DNA of 46,396 nt from Pseudomonadota bacterium (GTDB lineage Bacteria > Pseudomonadota > Gammaproteobacteria > Burkholderiales > Burkholderiaceae_F), in assembly GCA_029778535.1 (NCBI GenBank), contig JAKOQB010000158.1:1-46396 (forward strand), read 5' to 3'. Made by a program: the position numbers and the translations under genes. Below, in pieces: positions 9,010-17,167 of the stretch; position 1 is the stretch's first letter, and every line of letters starts with the position of its first letter. A model generated the notes under the pieces. That model saw only the letters and a list, made by a program, of their open reading frames with translations. It was not told where the DNA came from and did no database searches.

Positions 9010-9036
9010 GTGGCACTCACCGCTGCCGAGTGCTGA
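9010..9036. promoter_or_regulatory. CIRCE-like inverted repeat (possible HrcA operator)
   Basis: GTGGCACTC-N9-GAGTGCTGA compares with the CIRCE consensus TTAGCACTC-N9-GAGTGCTAA: 15 of 18 arm positions match, the spacer is exactly 9, and the core GCACTC/GAGTGC is perfect. It lies in the 255-bp gap between narL and the AAA+ ATPase gene, about 160 bp upstream of the latter. It may instead be a simple hairpin after narL, but it has no adjacent T-tract. Confidence 0.45.
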
Positions 9037-9195
9037 ATTGCGTTTTGCCGCATCTTTTTGCACGATTGTGGCGGGACGCTTGCTTGTCATCATGGATGCG
9101 CGGCCCTCGCTTCGGTTGAACGGGTCGGGGCGCGGGCGCAACTCAGCGCAGGTGCAGTGCGGTCCAGGCGAGCAGCGTTCCGACGGGAGGATCAA

Positions 9196-10197
9196 ATGAG
9201 CGTTCCTGCGACAGTCCCGGTGCCGGTCAAGCCGGCGATCTCGATCGCCGGGTTCAAGGACGTCTATCAGGTGCCGCGCGTCGAGGAGGCGCTCGCGGAC
9301 CTGCAGGAACTCGGAGGCAACGCCAACGAGGCGCTGCGCGCCACCTACATGAAGATGATCAAGTCCGGCGGCCAGCGTTTCACCGTCAAGCCCTCCGCGC
9401 TGCCGGACATCGATGCGCTGATCGACGAGCTGCCCAACTTCGAGGAACCGCTGGAAGACGTGCGGCGCCAGCTCGCCCTGTGCCTGTCGAGCGACGATCC
9501 GCTGGGGCTCGAGCCGATCCTGCTGCTCGGCGACCCCGGCATCGGCAAGACGCACTTCGCGCGCCGGCTCGCGAAGCTGCTCGGCACCGGCTACAACTTC
9601 GTCGGCATGAGCTCGCTGACCGCGGGTTGGATCCTGTCGGGCGCATCGGCGCAGTGGAAAAACGCCAAGCCCGGCAAGGTGTTCGACGCGCTGGTCAACG
9701 GCGATTACGCCAACCCGGTGATCGTGATCGACGAGATCGACAAGGCCGGCGGCGACCAGCAGTACGATCCGCTCGGGAGTCTGTACACGCTGCTCGAGCA
9801 CGACACTGCGCGCGAATTCATCGACGAGTTCGCCGAGGTGCCGATCGACGCGTCGGACGTGGTCTGGATCGCCACCGCCAACAACATGCACGCGATTCCG
9901 GAGCCGATCCTGAATCGCGTCAACGTCTACGAGATCGAGGCGCCGGACGAGGAGGGCGCGCGCCGCATCGCCGCCGGCATCTACCGGGAACTGCGCGACG
10001 AGCACGCCTGGGGCCGGCAGTTTCCGGAAACGCTCGCCGCCGACGCGCTCGACCGCCTGGCGAAACTGAAGCCGCGCGAGATGCGCCGCGTGATGCTGAC
10101 CGCGTTCGGCAACGCCAAGCTCGCCGGCCGCAACGAGGTGCTGCTGGCCGATATCACCGAGGATCGGATCGCCCGGAAGCCGCGGATCGGGTTCTGA
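9196..10197 (+). CDS. AAA+ family ATPase (Lon/MoxR-like ATPase module)
   Basis: Single AAA+ module, 333 aa. Walker A is GDPGIGKT (112-119), Walker B is VIVIDE (175-180), sensor 1 is IATANN (~225-230), and an arginine-finger-like ILNRVNVYE follows. The ATPase core resembles that of Lon, but no protease domain or catalytic Ser-Lys pair is present, so a remodelling or chaperone role is more likely than proteolysis. The ATG at 9196 is preceded by an excellent Shine-Dalgarno, gggagg. In-frame starts further upstream lack one and would run through the CIRCE-like repeat. It appears to be transcribed alone. Its substrate is unknown. Confidence 0.85.
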   Translation: MSVPATVPVPVKPAISIAGFKDVYQVPRVEEALADLQELGGNANEALRATYMKMIKSGGQRFTVKPSALPDIDALIDELPNFEEPLEDVRRQLALCLSSDDPLGLEPILLLGDPGIGKTHFARRLAKLLGTGYNFVGMSSLTAGWILSGASAQWKNAKPGKVFDALVNGDYANPVIVIDEIDKAGGDQQYDPLGSLYTLLEHDTAREFIDEFAEVPIDASDVVWIATANNMHAIPEPILNRVNVYEIEAPDEEGARRIAAGIYRELRDEHAWGRQFPETLAADALDRLAKLKPREMRRVMLTAFGNAKLAGRNEVLLADITEDRIARKPRIGF

Positions 10198-10202
10198 ATT
10201 CG

Positions 10203-10328
10203 TGATCCGTGATCGGTGATCCGTGATCCGTGATCCGTGATCGGTGATCCGTGATCCGTGATCCGTGATCCGTTGCTCGCAATCCGCAATCCGCAATCCG
10301 CAATCCGCGATCCTGACTCCTGAATCCT
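10203..10328. repeat. Tandem heptamer array, 18 units
   Basis: Eighteen consecutive 7-base units: ten tgatccg/tgatcgg, one ttgctcg, four caatccg, then cgatcct, gactcct and gaatcct. The array starts 6 bp after the AAA+ ATPase stop codon and runs into the stop codon (10327-10329) of the convergent lipoprotein gene. The ttgctcg unit also occurs in the repeat block upstream of narG, so the two arrays look like one family of intergenic heptamer repeats. No hairpin with a T-tract is evident. Confidence 0.9.
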
Positions 10329-10740
10329 ATTTCTTTCGCTCGGCGGCGACGCGCTTGAACACCTGCCCCCAGATCGGGTGACCGGCTTCGGCGTCGGTGA
10401 GCGCGAATTTGTCGTCGGCGGCGAAGGCGGCGCGGAAGTCCTGCGCGCACTCGTCGAGACGGTTGAACGCGCAGGCGATAAAGGCGAGGTATTTGTACGC
10501 GGTCGCCACGTCCTGCTTGTCGGCCAGTCCGCCTTTCAGTGCCGTCTGGAGCGACTGCTCGGCGCGGTCGAAGGCCGCCTGTTCGTACAGCGACAGTCCC
10601 ATGATCAGCGCGCGCTCGGCCGGCCGCTGATACAGCGCGGCCACGCTCGCGGTCGCCGGCGGCGGCGGCGCTGGCGGCGGGGTCACGCAACCGGTCAACG
10701 TGGCTGCCAGCAGCAGCACGATGGCCCAGGCGCGCATCAT
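10327..10740 (-). CDS. Small TPR-like lipoprotein
   Basis: 137-aa predicted lipoprotein. The signal peptide ends in a lipobox (LLAATLTGC, lipidated Cys18), followed by a proline-rich linker and a helical region (ALIMGLSLYEQAAFDRAEQSL... AYKYLAFIACAFNRLDEC) that looks like one or two tetratricopeptide repeats. ATG at 10740 overlaps the stop of the upstream pseudokinase gene (ATGA), so the two are translationally coupled and probably work together at the envelope. Similar short TPR lipoproteins have been named TssQ-like near type VI secretion genes, but no such genes are visible here, so that name is only a possibility. The gene ends inside the heptamer array. Confidence 0.8.
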   Translation of the reverse strand: MMRAWAIVLLLAATLTGCVTPPPAPPPPATASVAALYQRPAERALIMGLSLYEQAAFDRAEQSLQTALKGGLADKQDVATAYKYLAFIACAFNRLDECAQDFRAAFAADDKFALTDAEAGHPIWGQVFKRVAAERKK

Positions 10741-12098
10741 TTGAACGTGTGCTGAATCTTGCTCGGGCGGGCCGGATCGACATCGATCCGCGCGCTGACC
10801 GCCTTGCCGCTCGCGTCGCGGATCTCGATCGTGTGACGCCCCTCGGGCAGTTGCAGTTCCTTCAGCGGCGGCGCCACGCCGACGGGGCGGTTGTCGACGA
10901 ACACCTCGCCCCACGGTGCGATCTCCAGCAGCACGACGCCGACGCCGGCGCGTTCGCGCCCGTCGCTGACCGCGACGGCGGCGGGCGAGCGGTCGGGTGC
11001 CTGGCGCTGTGCGAGCGTGGCGATCAGCACGCCGATCACGATGCCGGACACCAGCGCGATCGCCGCCACGACCGGTATCCGCTGCTCGCGCAGCCAGCGG
11101 CCGGCGCGCATGCCGGCCTCGCGCAACGTGTTCGGCGCGGAGGCCGGCGCTTCCACCGGCGGCAGCGTCGCGCGCGGCAGTGTCGCGGGCGGGGGCGGTT
11201 CGGCCGCGGCGGGAGCGGGCGGCGCGGCCAGAGGAATGCCGATCGTCGCGGGCGCCACATTGTGCGTGCGTTCGTTCCAGATGAACGCGGTCAGCGCGTC
11301 GCGCAGGTCGGCGGCGCTGCGGTGCGCACGCTGCGGGTCGGCGGCGAGCGCATCGTCGATCAGATCCGCGAGTTCGGGCGGTGTGTCGAGCCGCAGCGAC
11401 CGCAGCGGCACCGGGTCGCTTCCGCGCGTGCCGTGCGTATCGGGCGAGCGGCCGGTCAGCATCATGTAGACGAGCGCGGCGACCGCGCGCACGTCGCGCC
11501 GGCGCACCTCGTCGCGCACGTCGTCAAAATAGGGCAGCACGCGCTCGGTGCGCGCCAGCGCATCCTCGCCAGTCTCGCCGCCGTCGACCCAGCCGCCGAA
11601 ACCTTCGACCTTGGGCGCGCCGTCGGACTCGTGCAGGATCACGTGCTCCGGTCCGAGATGGCCGTGCGCGACGTTTTGCAGGTGCGCGTACTCGATCGCG
11701 TCGGCGATGCGCGCGGCGACGCTCGCGGCGTGCACGAACTCCGGGCGCCAGCCGCTCGCGATCAGTTCATGCAGCCGCCGCCCGGGAACGCGCTCGATCG
11801 CCAGGAAGCCGATGCTGCGCATCCGGCCGGCCTCGAACACGGTCACGATGTGCGGGTGATGCAACTTGCCGGCCGCCTGCGCCTGCCGCACGAACGCCTG
11901 CTCGACCGGCGCGATCTGCGCGTCGCGCCCCGGCGCGCTGTCGCTCGGCAGCGGCAGTTGCACCGCCTTGATGATCACCTCGCGATGCAGGACCGGGTCC
12001 ATCGCGAAGTACGACACGCTGATGCGATCGCGCTTCAGCTCGCGCAGCAACGCGTAGCGGCCGATGTTGCGCAGGTTGGGGGGGAGCGAGTCAGGCAT
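10737..12098 (-). CDS. Membrane-anchored serine/threonine pseudokinase
   Basis: 453-aa protein with a Pkn2-type kinase fold, a C-terminal membrane segment (VVAAIALVSGIVIGVLIATLA) and a PEGA-like extracytoplasmic domain (IAPWGEVFVDNRPVGVAPPL). Most catalytic motifs are lost. The glycine loop is replaced by LKRDRIS. The alpha-C Glu is Gln72. The HRD motif reads H145-G-H147, and the following Asn is His152. DFG reads G166-F-G. The ATP-site Lys44 (VIIK) is retained. The neighbouring gene encodes an intact paralogue with the same architecture. A scaffold or allosteric role for that kinase is inferred. Its start is 113 bp after the kinase stop, and its stop overlaps the lipoprotein start. Confidence 0.85.
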   Translation of the reverse strand: MPDSLPPNLRNIGRYALLRELKRDRISVSYFAMDPVLHREVIIKAVQLPLPSDSAPGRDAQIAPVEQAFVRQAQAAGKLHHPHIVTVFEAGRMRSIGFLAIERVPGRRLHELIASGWRPEFVHAASVAARIADAIEYAHLQNVAHGHLGPEHVILHESDGAPKVEGFGGWVDGGETGEDALARTERVLPYFDDVRDEVRRRDVRAVAALVYMMLTGRSPDTHGTRGSDPVPLRSLRLDTPPELADLIDDALAADPQRAHRSAADLRDALTAFIWNERTHNVAPATIGIPLAAPPAPAAAEPPPPATLPRATLPPVEAPASAPNTLREAGMRAGRWLREQRIPVVAAIALVSGIVIGVLIATLAQRQAPDRSPAAVAVSDGRERAGVGVVLLEIAPWGEVFVDNRPVGVAPPLKELQLPEGRHTIEIRDASGKAVSARIDVDPARPSKIQHTFK

Positions 12099-12211
12099 GG
12101 GCGGTTGCGCCGGCGAGGGTAGCGTACGCGCGTCGGCGCCTCAATCCGGCCGAACGAATGGGGCGCGGTCCCCCAAACGGGTGTCGGTCTGCGTCGCGGC
12201 GGCCGTCCCGG

Positions 12212-13648
12212 TCAGAAGCGGTGCTGCAGCGTGACGGTCTGGCCCGGTTTCACCTCGACGCGCGCCGAATACGCGGGCGCGGCGGTGTTGCGGATCTCGA
12301 TTGCATAAGAGCCCGGCGCGAGCGTCAGCTTCGACAGCGGCGGCGATACGCCGCGCGAGGCGCCGTTGACGAACACCTCGCCCCACGGCGAAATCGCCAG
12401 CGCGATCGTTCCGTCGGGTGGCGGCGCGGCCGGCGCGGGCGCCGCCGCGGGCGCGGCCTTGCGTTCGCCCGGCGCGCGCGCGGCATGGTTTCCGTTCGCA
12501 CCTGTTGCGGCTGCGGTCCCACTGGGCGCCGGTTCCGCGACGGGCGGCGCCGGCGGCGTTGCCACGCGCGGCGGCGGTACCGGGGCGGGTATCGGTGCCG
12601 GTTCCGGCCACAGGTACCACGCGCCGAGCGCCACGCCGATCACCACGCCGGTCACCGTGCCGGCGACCCACTTGCTGCGCTCGACCAAGTGCGCGGTTCG
12701 CGTCTGCGGCCGCGGCGGATCGCCGGCGAATTCGCGCTGCCCGGCGAACGCGGCCAGATCGTTGCGCAGGTCGCCGGCGGTCTGGTAGCGATCGTTCGGC
12801 GACTTGGCCATCGCGCGCCGGACGATCTGCACCAGTTCTGGCGGCGCGTCGGCGCGCAGCGAGGCGAGCGGCGCCGGATCGCACTTGATCACCGCGGCGA
12901 TCGTGTCCTCGATCGTCTTGCCGTCGAATGCGCGCTGGCCGCCGACCAACTCGTACAGGATGGTGCCGGCGGAGAACACGTCGCTCCTCGCGTCGAGCGG
13001 CTTGCCGAGCGCCTGCTCCGGCGACATGTAGTTGGGTGTGCCGACCAACTGGCGGCGGTTGGACGGATCGAGATCCGAGCGCGCGGCCAGCGCGACGCCG
13101 AAGTCGAGGATCTTCGGCTTCAGGTCGCGCGTAAGGAAGATGTTGCTCGGCTTGATGTCGCGGTGGATCAGCCCGCGCTTGTGGGCGTAGTGCAGCGCGT
13201 CGGCCACGCGCGCGATCAGCGCGGCGGCCTGGCGATAGGTGAGCGGCGGGCCGACCGCCAGGTGTTCGTGCAGGTCGCGGCCGTGCAGCCGTTCCATCGC
13301 CATGTACGCGATCGCGTCGGTCTTGCCGGCGTCGAATACGGTGACGATGTGCGGATGATTGAGGCCCGCGGCGGCCTGTGCCTCCTTGATGAAGTTCTCC
13401 TCGATGCTCTGGCGGAATTCGTTTTCCGCCGTCAGCGGGATCGCCTTGATCGCGACCTCGCGGCCGAGCACCGGATCGCGCGCCGCGTACACGACGCCGT
13501 TGGAGCCGCGGCCGATCTCGCCGAGGATGTTGAAGCGTCCGATCATCGACGGCGCGGTCTCCAGCGACGGAGACGCTTCGGCGGAGATCGTGGCGGGCGC
13601 GCGCACGTTCATCGCGGCGATTATGGCACCGGCCGATGGCGCGCTCAT
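12212..13648 (-). CDS. Membrane-anchored serine/threonine protein kinase
   Basis: Active-looking Hanks-type kinase, 478 aa. Glycine loop GRGSNG (46-51), VAIK Lys68, alpha-C Glu89 (FIKEAQ), catalytic HRD (162-164, HRDIKPSN), DFG (182-185) and GTPNYMSPEQ are all present. One transmembrane segment (~327-347) is followed by a Pro/Ala-rich stretch and a PEGA-like domain (ISPWGEVFVNGASRGVSPPL), which would place the sensor end in the periplasm. The start chosen is ATG at 13648, overlapping the permease stop as ATGA; an in-frame ATG 12 codons later is possible. It is coupled to the ABC permease upstream and followed by a pseudokinase paralogue. The substrate is unknown; the ABC exporter or peptidase of the same operon are candidates. 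Confidence 0.9.
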   Translation of the reverse strand: MSAPSAGAIIAAMNVRAPATISAEASPSLETAPSMIGRFNILGEIGRGSNGVVYAARDPVLGREVAIKAIPLTAENEFRQSIEENFIKEAQAAAGLNHPHIVTVFDAGKTDAIAYMAMERLHGRDLHEHLAVGPPLTYRQAAALIARVADALHYAHKRGLIHRDIKPSNIFLTRDLKPKILDFGVALAARSDLDPSNRRQLVGTPNYMSPEQALGKPLDARSDVFSAGTILYELVGGQRAFDGKTIEDTIAAVIKCDPAPLASLRADAPPELVQIVRRAMAKSPNDRYQTAGDLRNDLAAFAGQREFAGDPPRPQTRTAHLVERSKWVAGTVTGVVIGVALGAWYLWPEPAPIPAPVPPPRVATPPAPPVAEPAPSGTAAATGANGNHAARAPGERKAAPAAAPAPAAPPPDGTIALAISPWGEVFVNGASRGVSPPLSKLTLAPGSYAIEIRNTAAPAYSARVEVKPGQTVTLQHRF

Positions 13649-14820
13649 GCACGCGAAAAGATGATCTGCTCCCGCCGCAGCAGCCGCGCCTGCAGCCACA
13701 GGGCAGCCGCAGCCAGCGCCAGCGCGATCGCCGCCGGCAGCCCGACCTCGAGCGCGCCGACCGGCTCGCCGCGCAGCGCGCGCATCAGCACCATCAGCTG
13801 CGCCAGCGAGGGCACGAACAATTGCCACGCCGCATCACGGTCGGTGAGGAACAGCGGCACCAGCGGCGCCAGGTTCACCAGCAGCGTGAAATAGCTGACG
13901 TAGGTCTGCGCCTCCTTGAATGTGCGGCCCCAGGTCGCGGCCAGCATGTTCACCGCCGCCACCAACAGACAGAAGGGCAGCAGCAACGCCACGAACAGCA
14001 GCACTTCGCGCACGCCGAACTGCATCAGCGCGGCCAGCGTCTCATCGCGCACGAATTGCATCGCGACGGAGAAGCCGCCCAGCGTCAGTGCGACCACCAG
14101 CGCCGAGAACGTCGCCACCACCGCCCACTTGCCGAGCACAACCGCGAAGGTCGTGACCGGGTTCATCAGCAGCGGCTCGAGCGAGCCGCGCTCGCGCTCG
14201 CCCGCGGTCACGTCGATCGCCACGCTGATCGCGCCGGCGACCGCCACCAGCAACGCGACCCACGGCACGATGAACAGCAGCCGCGCGCCGCGCCCGCCGG
14301 CCGGCGCGAGGTTCTGCTCTTCGAGCGCGATCGCCGCCATCAACTGCGGGCCGACGCCGCGCGCCAGCAACCGCTGCGCGCCCAGTTCGCGGTTGAACGC
14401 GTTGATCAGTCGCAGGCTCGCGCGCACCACCGGCTGCGCCTTGTCGTGGCTGTCGTCGTAGCGGAAATCGACCTCGACCGACTCGCCGCGCGCGAGTTTC
14501 TGCTCGAAGTCGGCCGGCGGCACCACGACGCCGTTGGCGAGCGCGCCGCTCCTCAACTGCGCCTCGAAATCCGCCGGCGCCTCGACCACGGTGGCGCCGG
14601 CGCGCTGCAGGAAGTTCACCAGCGTCGGCGCGCGCGCCATGTTCGCCATCACGATCTCCTTCTTCGCCGCGCGCTCCTGCACGCCGGCGATCAGGTTCGA
14701 GATCAGCAGCAGCACCGCCGGCCCGGCCAGCATGGAACTGACGATCACGATGAGCCACGCGCGCCGGTCGCGCGCCGCGTCGCGCAGCTCCTTCAGATAG
14801 ACGACGAGCGCCGTGTTCAT
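13645..14820 (-). CDS. ABC-2 type transporter permease, NatB-like
   Basis: 391-aa ABC-2 family membrane subunit. It has an N-terminal span (WLIVIVSSMLAGPAVLLLIS), a ~140-residue extracytoplasmic region and a C-terminal block of about five spans. The motif GERERGSLEPLLMNPV is typical of NatB and related ABC-2 exporters. It pairs with the ATPase encoded upstream at 14935-15678, from which it is separated by two mini-ORFs. Its ATG overlaps the second mini-ORF stop (ATGA), and its own stop overlaps the kinase start (ATGA). The exported substrate is unknown; sodium is only a family-level suggestion. Confidence 0.88.
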   Translation of the reverse strand: MNTALVVYLKELRDAARDRRAWLIVIVSSMLAGPAVLLLISNLIAGVQERAAKKEIVMANMARAPTLVNFLQRAGATVVEAPADFEAQLRSGALANGVVVPPADFEQKLARGESVEVDFRYDDSHDKAQPVVRASLRLINAFNRELGAQRLLARGVGPQLMAAIALEEQNLAPAGGRGARLLFIVPWVALLVAVAGAISVAIDVTAGERERGSLEPLLMNPVTTFAVVLGKWAVVATFSALVVALTLGGFSVAMQFVRDETLAALMQFGVREVLLFVALLLPFCLLVAAVNMLAATWGRTFKEAQTYVSYFTLLVNLAPLVPLFLTDRDAAWQLFVPSLAQLMVLMRALRGEPVGALEVGLPAAIALALAAAALWLQARLLRREQIIFSRA

Positions 14821-14879
14821 AGGATTGCCTTGTCGCTGCGCGCCAAGGATTCGCGCTCGGGGCGGCCCGGCGCGCTCAC
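14817..14879 (-). CDS. Coupling mini-ORF 2 (20 codons)
   Basis: GTG-initiated 20-codon frame reading MSAPGRPERESLARSDKAIL. Its GTG overlaps the stop of mini-ORF 1 (GTGA), and its TGA overlaps the permease ATG (ATGA). It is a diverged copy of mini-ORF 1 of identical length: 26 of 33 bases match in the best-aligned block and every mismatch is a transition. It may serve only to carry ribosomes from the ATPase gene to the permease gene. Production of the peptide is unproven. Confidence 0.45.
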   Translation of the reverse strand: MSAPGRPERESLARSDKAIL

Positions 14880-14938
14880 TGGACTACCCTGATGCTTCGC
14901 GTCAGGGATTCGTGCTTGAGACGGCTCAGCGCGCTCAT
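14876..14938 (-). CDS. Coupling mini-ORF 1 (20 codons)
   Basis: ATG-initiated 20-codon frame reading MSALSRLKHESLTRSIRVVQ. Its ATG overlaps the ABC ATPase stop (ATGA), and its TGA overlaps the GTG of mini-ORF 2. The shared MSA...ESL.RS pattern with mini-ORF 2 shows the 114-bp gap arose by tandem duplication of a ~60-bp unit. A small hairpin (ccctga/tcaggg) at 14887-14907 falls inside it. Function unknown. Confidence 0.45.
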   Translation of the reverse strand: MSALSRLKHESLTRSIRVVQ

Positions 14939-15678
14939 GCCGCCTCGGTCAGGTGTGCCAGCCGCACGAAGGCGTCTTCCAGCGTCGCGGTGCCGGCCTG
15001 CGCGCGCAGCGTGGCTGCGTCGCCGTGCGCGACCGAGCGGCCGTGCGCGACGACGACGATCTCGTCGGAGAGCTGCTCGACCTCCTGCATGATGTGGGTC
15101 GAGAACACGATGCACTTGCCGCGCGCGCGCAGGTGCGCCAGCAGCCGGCGCAGCGCGCGTGTGGACATCACGTCGAGCCCGTTGGTCGGCTCGTCGAGAA
15201 TCAGGTGCGACGGATCGTGGATCAGCGCGCGCGCCAGCGCGACCTTCATCTTCTCCCCTGTGGAGAAGCCTTCGCTGCGGCGGTCGAGCAGATCGCGCAT
15301 GTCGAGCAGTTCCGCCAGCGGCGCCAGCCGCGCATCGATCTCGTCGTCGGCCACGCCGCGCAGCCGCGCGTGATAGGCGACGTTCTCGCGCGCGGTAAGC
15401 CGCGCGTACAGCCCGCGCGCGTCCGACAGCACGCCCAACTGCGCGCGCACCGCGTTCGGATCGGCGACCACGTCGATGCCGCCGACGCGCGCGTTACCCT
15501 GGTCCGGCCGCATCAAGGTGGCGAGGATGCGCAGCGCGGTCGTCTTGCCGGCGCCATTGGGGCCGAGCAGCGCGGTGATGCGCCCGTCGCGCGCGACGAA
15601 GCTCACGTCGGCGAGCGCGCGCACCGGCGCGCCGCCGCGCGCGCCGAACGATTTGCCGAGGTGGCTCACCTCGATCAT
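14935..15678 (-). CDS. ABC transporter ATP-binding protein, NatA-like
   Basis: 247-aa ABC ATPase. Walker A is GPNGAGKT, the signature region is EGFSTGEKMKVALARAL (STGEK in place of LSGGQ, as in NatA-type proteins), Walker B is LILDEP, the D-loop is TNGLD, and the H-loop is FSTHIMQEVEQL. The ATG at 15678 overlaps the upstream peptidase stop (ATGA). It should energise the ABC-2 permease at 13645-14820, reached through two overlapping mini-ORFs. Confidence 0.92.
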   Translation of the reverse strand: MIEVSHLGKSFGARGGAPVRALADVSFVARDGRITALLGPNGAGKTTALRILATLMRPDQGNARVGGIDVVADPNAVRAQLGVLSDARGLYARLTARENVAYHARLRGVADDEIDARLAPLAELLDMRDLLDRRSEGFSTGEKMKVALARALIHDPSHLILDEPTNGLDVMSTRALRRLLAHLRARGKCIVFSTHIMQEVEQLSDEIVVVAHGRSVAHGDAATLRAQAGTATLEDAFVRLAHLTEAA

Positions 15679-17120
15679 CGCGGCTGCCCGGTCGGCATCT
15701 GGAAGAACGGCGGCGCCGGCAGATTTTCCAGGCAGTCTCCATCGATGCCATCGAAGCCGGCCTGCCGCACGAACTTCGTGATCAGTCCGGGCGCGCAGCC
15801 CTGCGCGCTGACGCCGTGGCCGAGGTGGGGTGCGACGAGGTGCCGCGCGCGCTTCAGTCGTTGCGCGACCGCGCCGCCGTGCCGCGGCGGCGTGGCCGGG
15901 TCCATGCCGCCGGACAGGATCAGCACCGGCGCGTCGGCGGACGAGATCGTGTAGAACGCCGGCGGCACCGGGCGCACGTCGACACGGCGGCACACGTCGT
16001 CGTAGACCCGCGCGAAGGCCAGCCCGAAGCGCGTGCCGCGCGCCGCAGCGCGCGCCGCGGCGTCGACGCGCGGCATGTCCTCCGCGCACACCACCGCGAA
16101 GTGCATCGCTTCGGCGAAGTTGCCCGTGGCATCGCCTGCCAGCGCGCCGGCCAGCGTCAGCAGCGGGCTGTAATCGCCGCCGGTCGCCGCCGCCACCGCG
16201 TGCGGCAGCAGCGCCGACAGCGGCGGCGCGTACAGCGGAACGCGCAGCGCGGCCGCCAGCACGCGATGATCGACTGTGACCCGTTCGTGCGCGCCGGTGA
16301 TCGGATGAATCGCTTCGACCGGCGTGCCGTGCCCGGTGCCGACCAGCAGTGCGTCCACCTTGCCGGAGAAGTCCGGATAGTTCGACCTGCAGCCGGCATC
16401 GTCGGCGCAGAGTTGCACCAGCCGTTGCAGCATCGCGTCGGCATCGACGGACAGGCTGGCCGGAAGCGCCATGTCGGGCGGCGCCACGCCGTCGAGCACC
16501 ACGCTGCGCACGCGCGCCGGAAACCGGCGCAGGTACTCGAGCGCCGCGCGCGTGCCGTACGAGCCACCCCACAGGTTGATCCGTGCATAGCCGAGCGCGG
16601 CGCGCACCGCGTCGATGTCGCGCACCGCGATCCAGGTCGCGTACTGGCGCAGGTCGGCCCGTCCGTCCGACTTGATCCGCTGCACGCAACGTTCGATCCG
16701 CGCGTCGGCGGCAGCGAGGTCGAACTGCTCGGCCAGCGGCGCAGTAGACGGCGGCGCTTCGCAGAACAGGCCGTTCGACGCGCCGGTGCCGCGCTGGTCG
16801 ACATACACGATGTCGCGCCGCGCGTTCAGTTGCGCGAATACCGGCTGGATCGTTCCCGCGGCTTTCAGCGCCGACTGGCCCGGGCCGCCGGCGAACACGA
16901 ACAGCGGGTCGGCGGACTCGTTCTTCGCCAGCGCCGGAACGAGCGCGAAGCGGATCGGGATGCGGCGCCCGCTCGGCGCATCCGGGTTCTCCGGCATCTC
17001 GATCGTGCCGCATCTGACTTCGCGCTCGATGCCCTTGAGCCGGCAGGCCGAGAGTTCGATCGCGCACACACCCCGCGCGGCGAGCAGCGCGCACACGAAC
17101 GCGAGGATCGGCGTCTTCAT
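15675..17120 (-). CDS. Secreted alpha/beta hydrolase, S33 (TAP-like) peptidase family
   Basis: 481 aa with an N-terminal signal peptide (~1-20). Alpha/beta hydrolase fold with oxyanion-type FAGGPGQS, DQRGTGAS, nucleophile Ser187 in GGSYGT, a C-terminal TAP-like region holding the probable acid Asp (LSGGMDPATPP) and the probable base His (HLGHGVSAQG). These features match the secreted tripeptidyl/prolyl aminopeptidase-like branch of family S33. Several cysteines suggest disulfides. It is the first gene of the leftward operon and overlaps the ABC ATPase gene by ATGA. Peptide hydrolysis is a family-level inference; an esterase role cannot be excluded. Confidence 0.88.
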   Translation of the reverse strand: MKTPILAFVCALLAARGVCAIELSACRLKGIEREVRCGTIEMPENPDAPSGRRIPIRFALVPALAKNESADPLFVFAGGPGQSALKAAGTIQPVFAQLNARRDIVYVDQRGTGASNGLFCEAPPSTAPLAEQFDLAAADARIERCVQRIKSDGRADLRQYATWIAVRDIDAVRAALGYARINLWGGSYGTRAALEYLRRFPARVRSVVLDGVAPPDMALPASLSVDADAMLQRLVQLCADDAGCRSNYPDFSGKVDALLVGTGHGTPVEAIHPITGAHERVTVDHRVLAAALRVPLYAPPLSALLPHAVAAATGGDYSPLLTLAGALAGDATGNFAEAMHFAVVCAEDMPRVDAAARAAARGTRFGLAFARVYDDVCRRVDVRPVPPAFYTISSADAPVLILSGGMDPATPPRHGGAVAQRLKRARHLVAPHLGHGVSAQGCAPGLITKFVRQAGFDGIDGDCLENLPAPPFFQMPTGQPR

Positions 17121-17167
17121 CCGGGCTCCGGCACAAACCCGCGCAGCGTACCGAAACCGCGCGTCCT

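Noticed and set aside
9011..9027. Possible sigma-54 promoter (TGGCAC...CTGC) upstream of the AAA+ ATPase
   Set aside because: The distance between the GG and GC elements is one base too long; the sequence is better explained by the CIRCE-like dyad.
10327..10740. Type VI secretion role (TssQ) for the small lipoprotein
   Set aside because: Only weak resemblance and no type VI secretion genes anywhere in the window.
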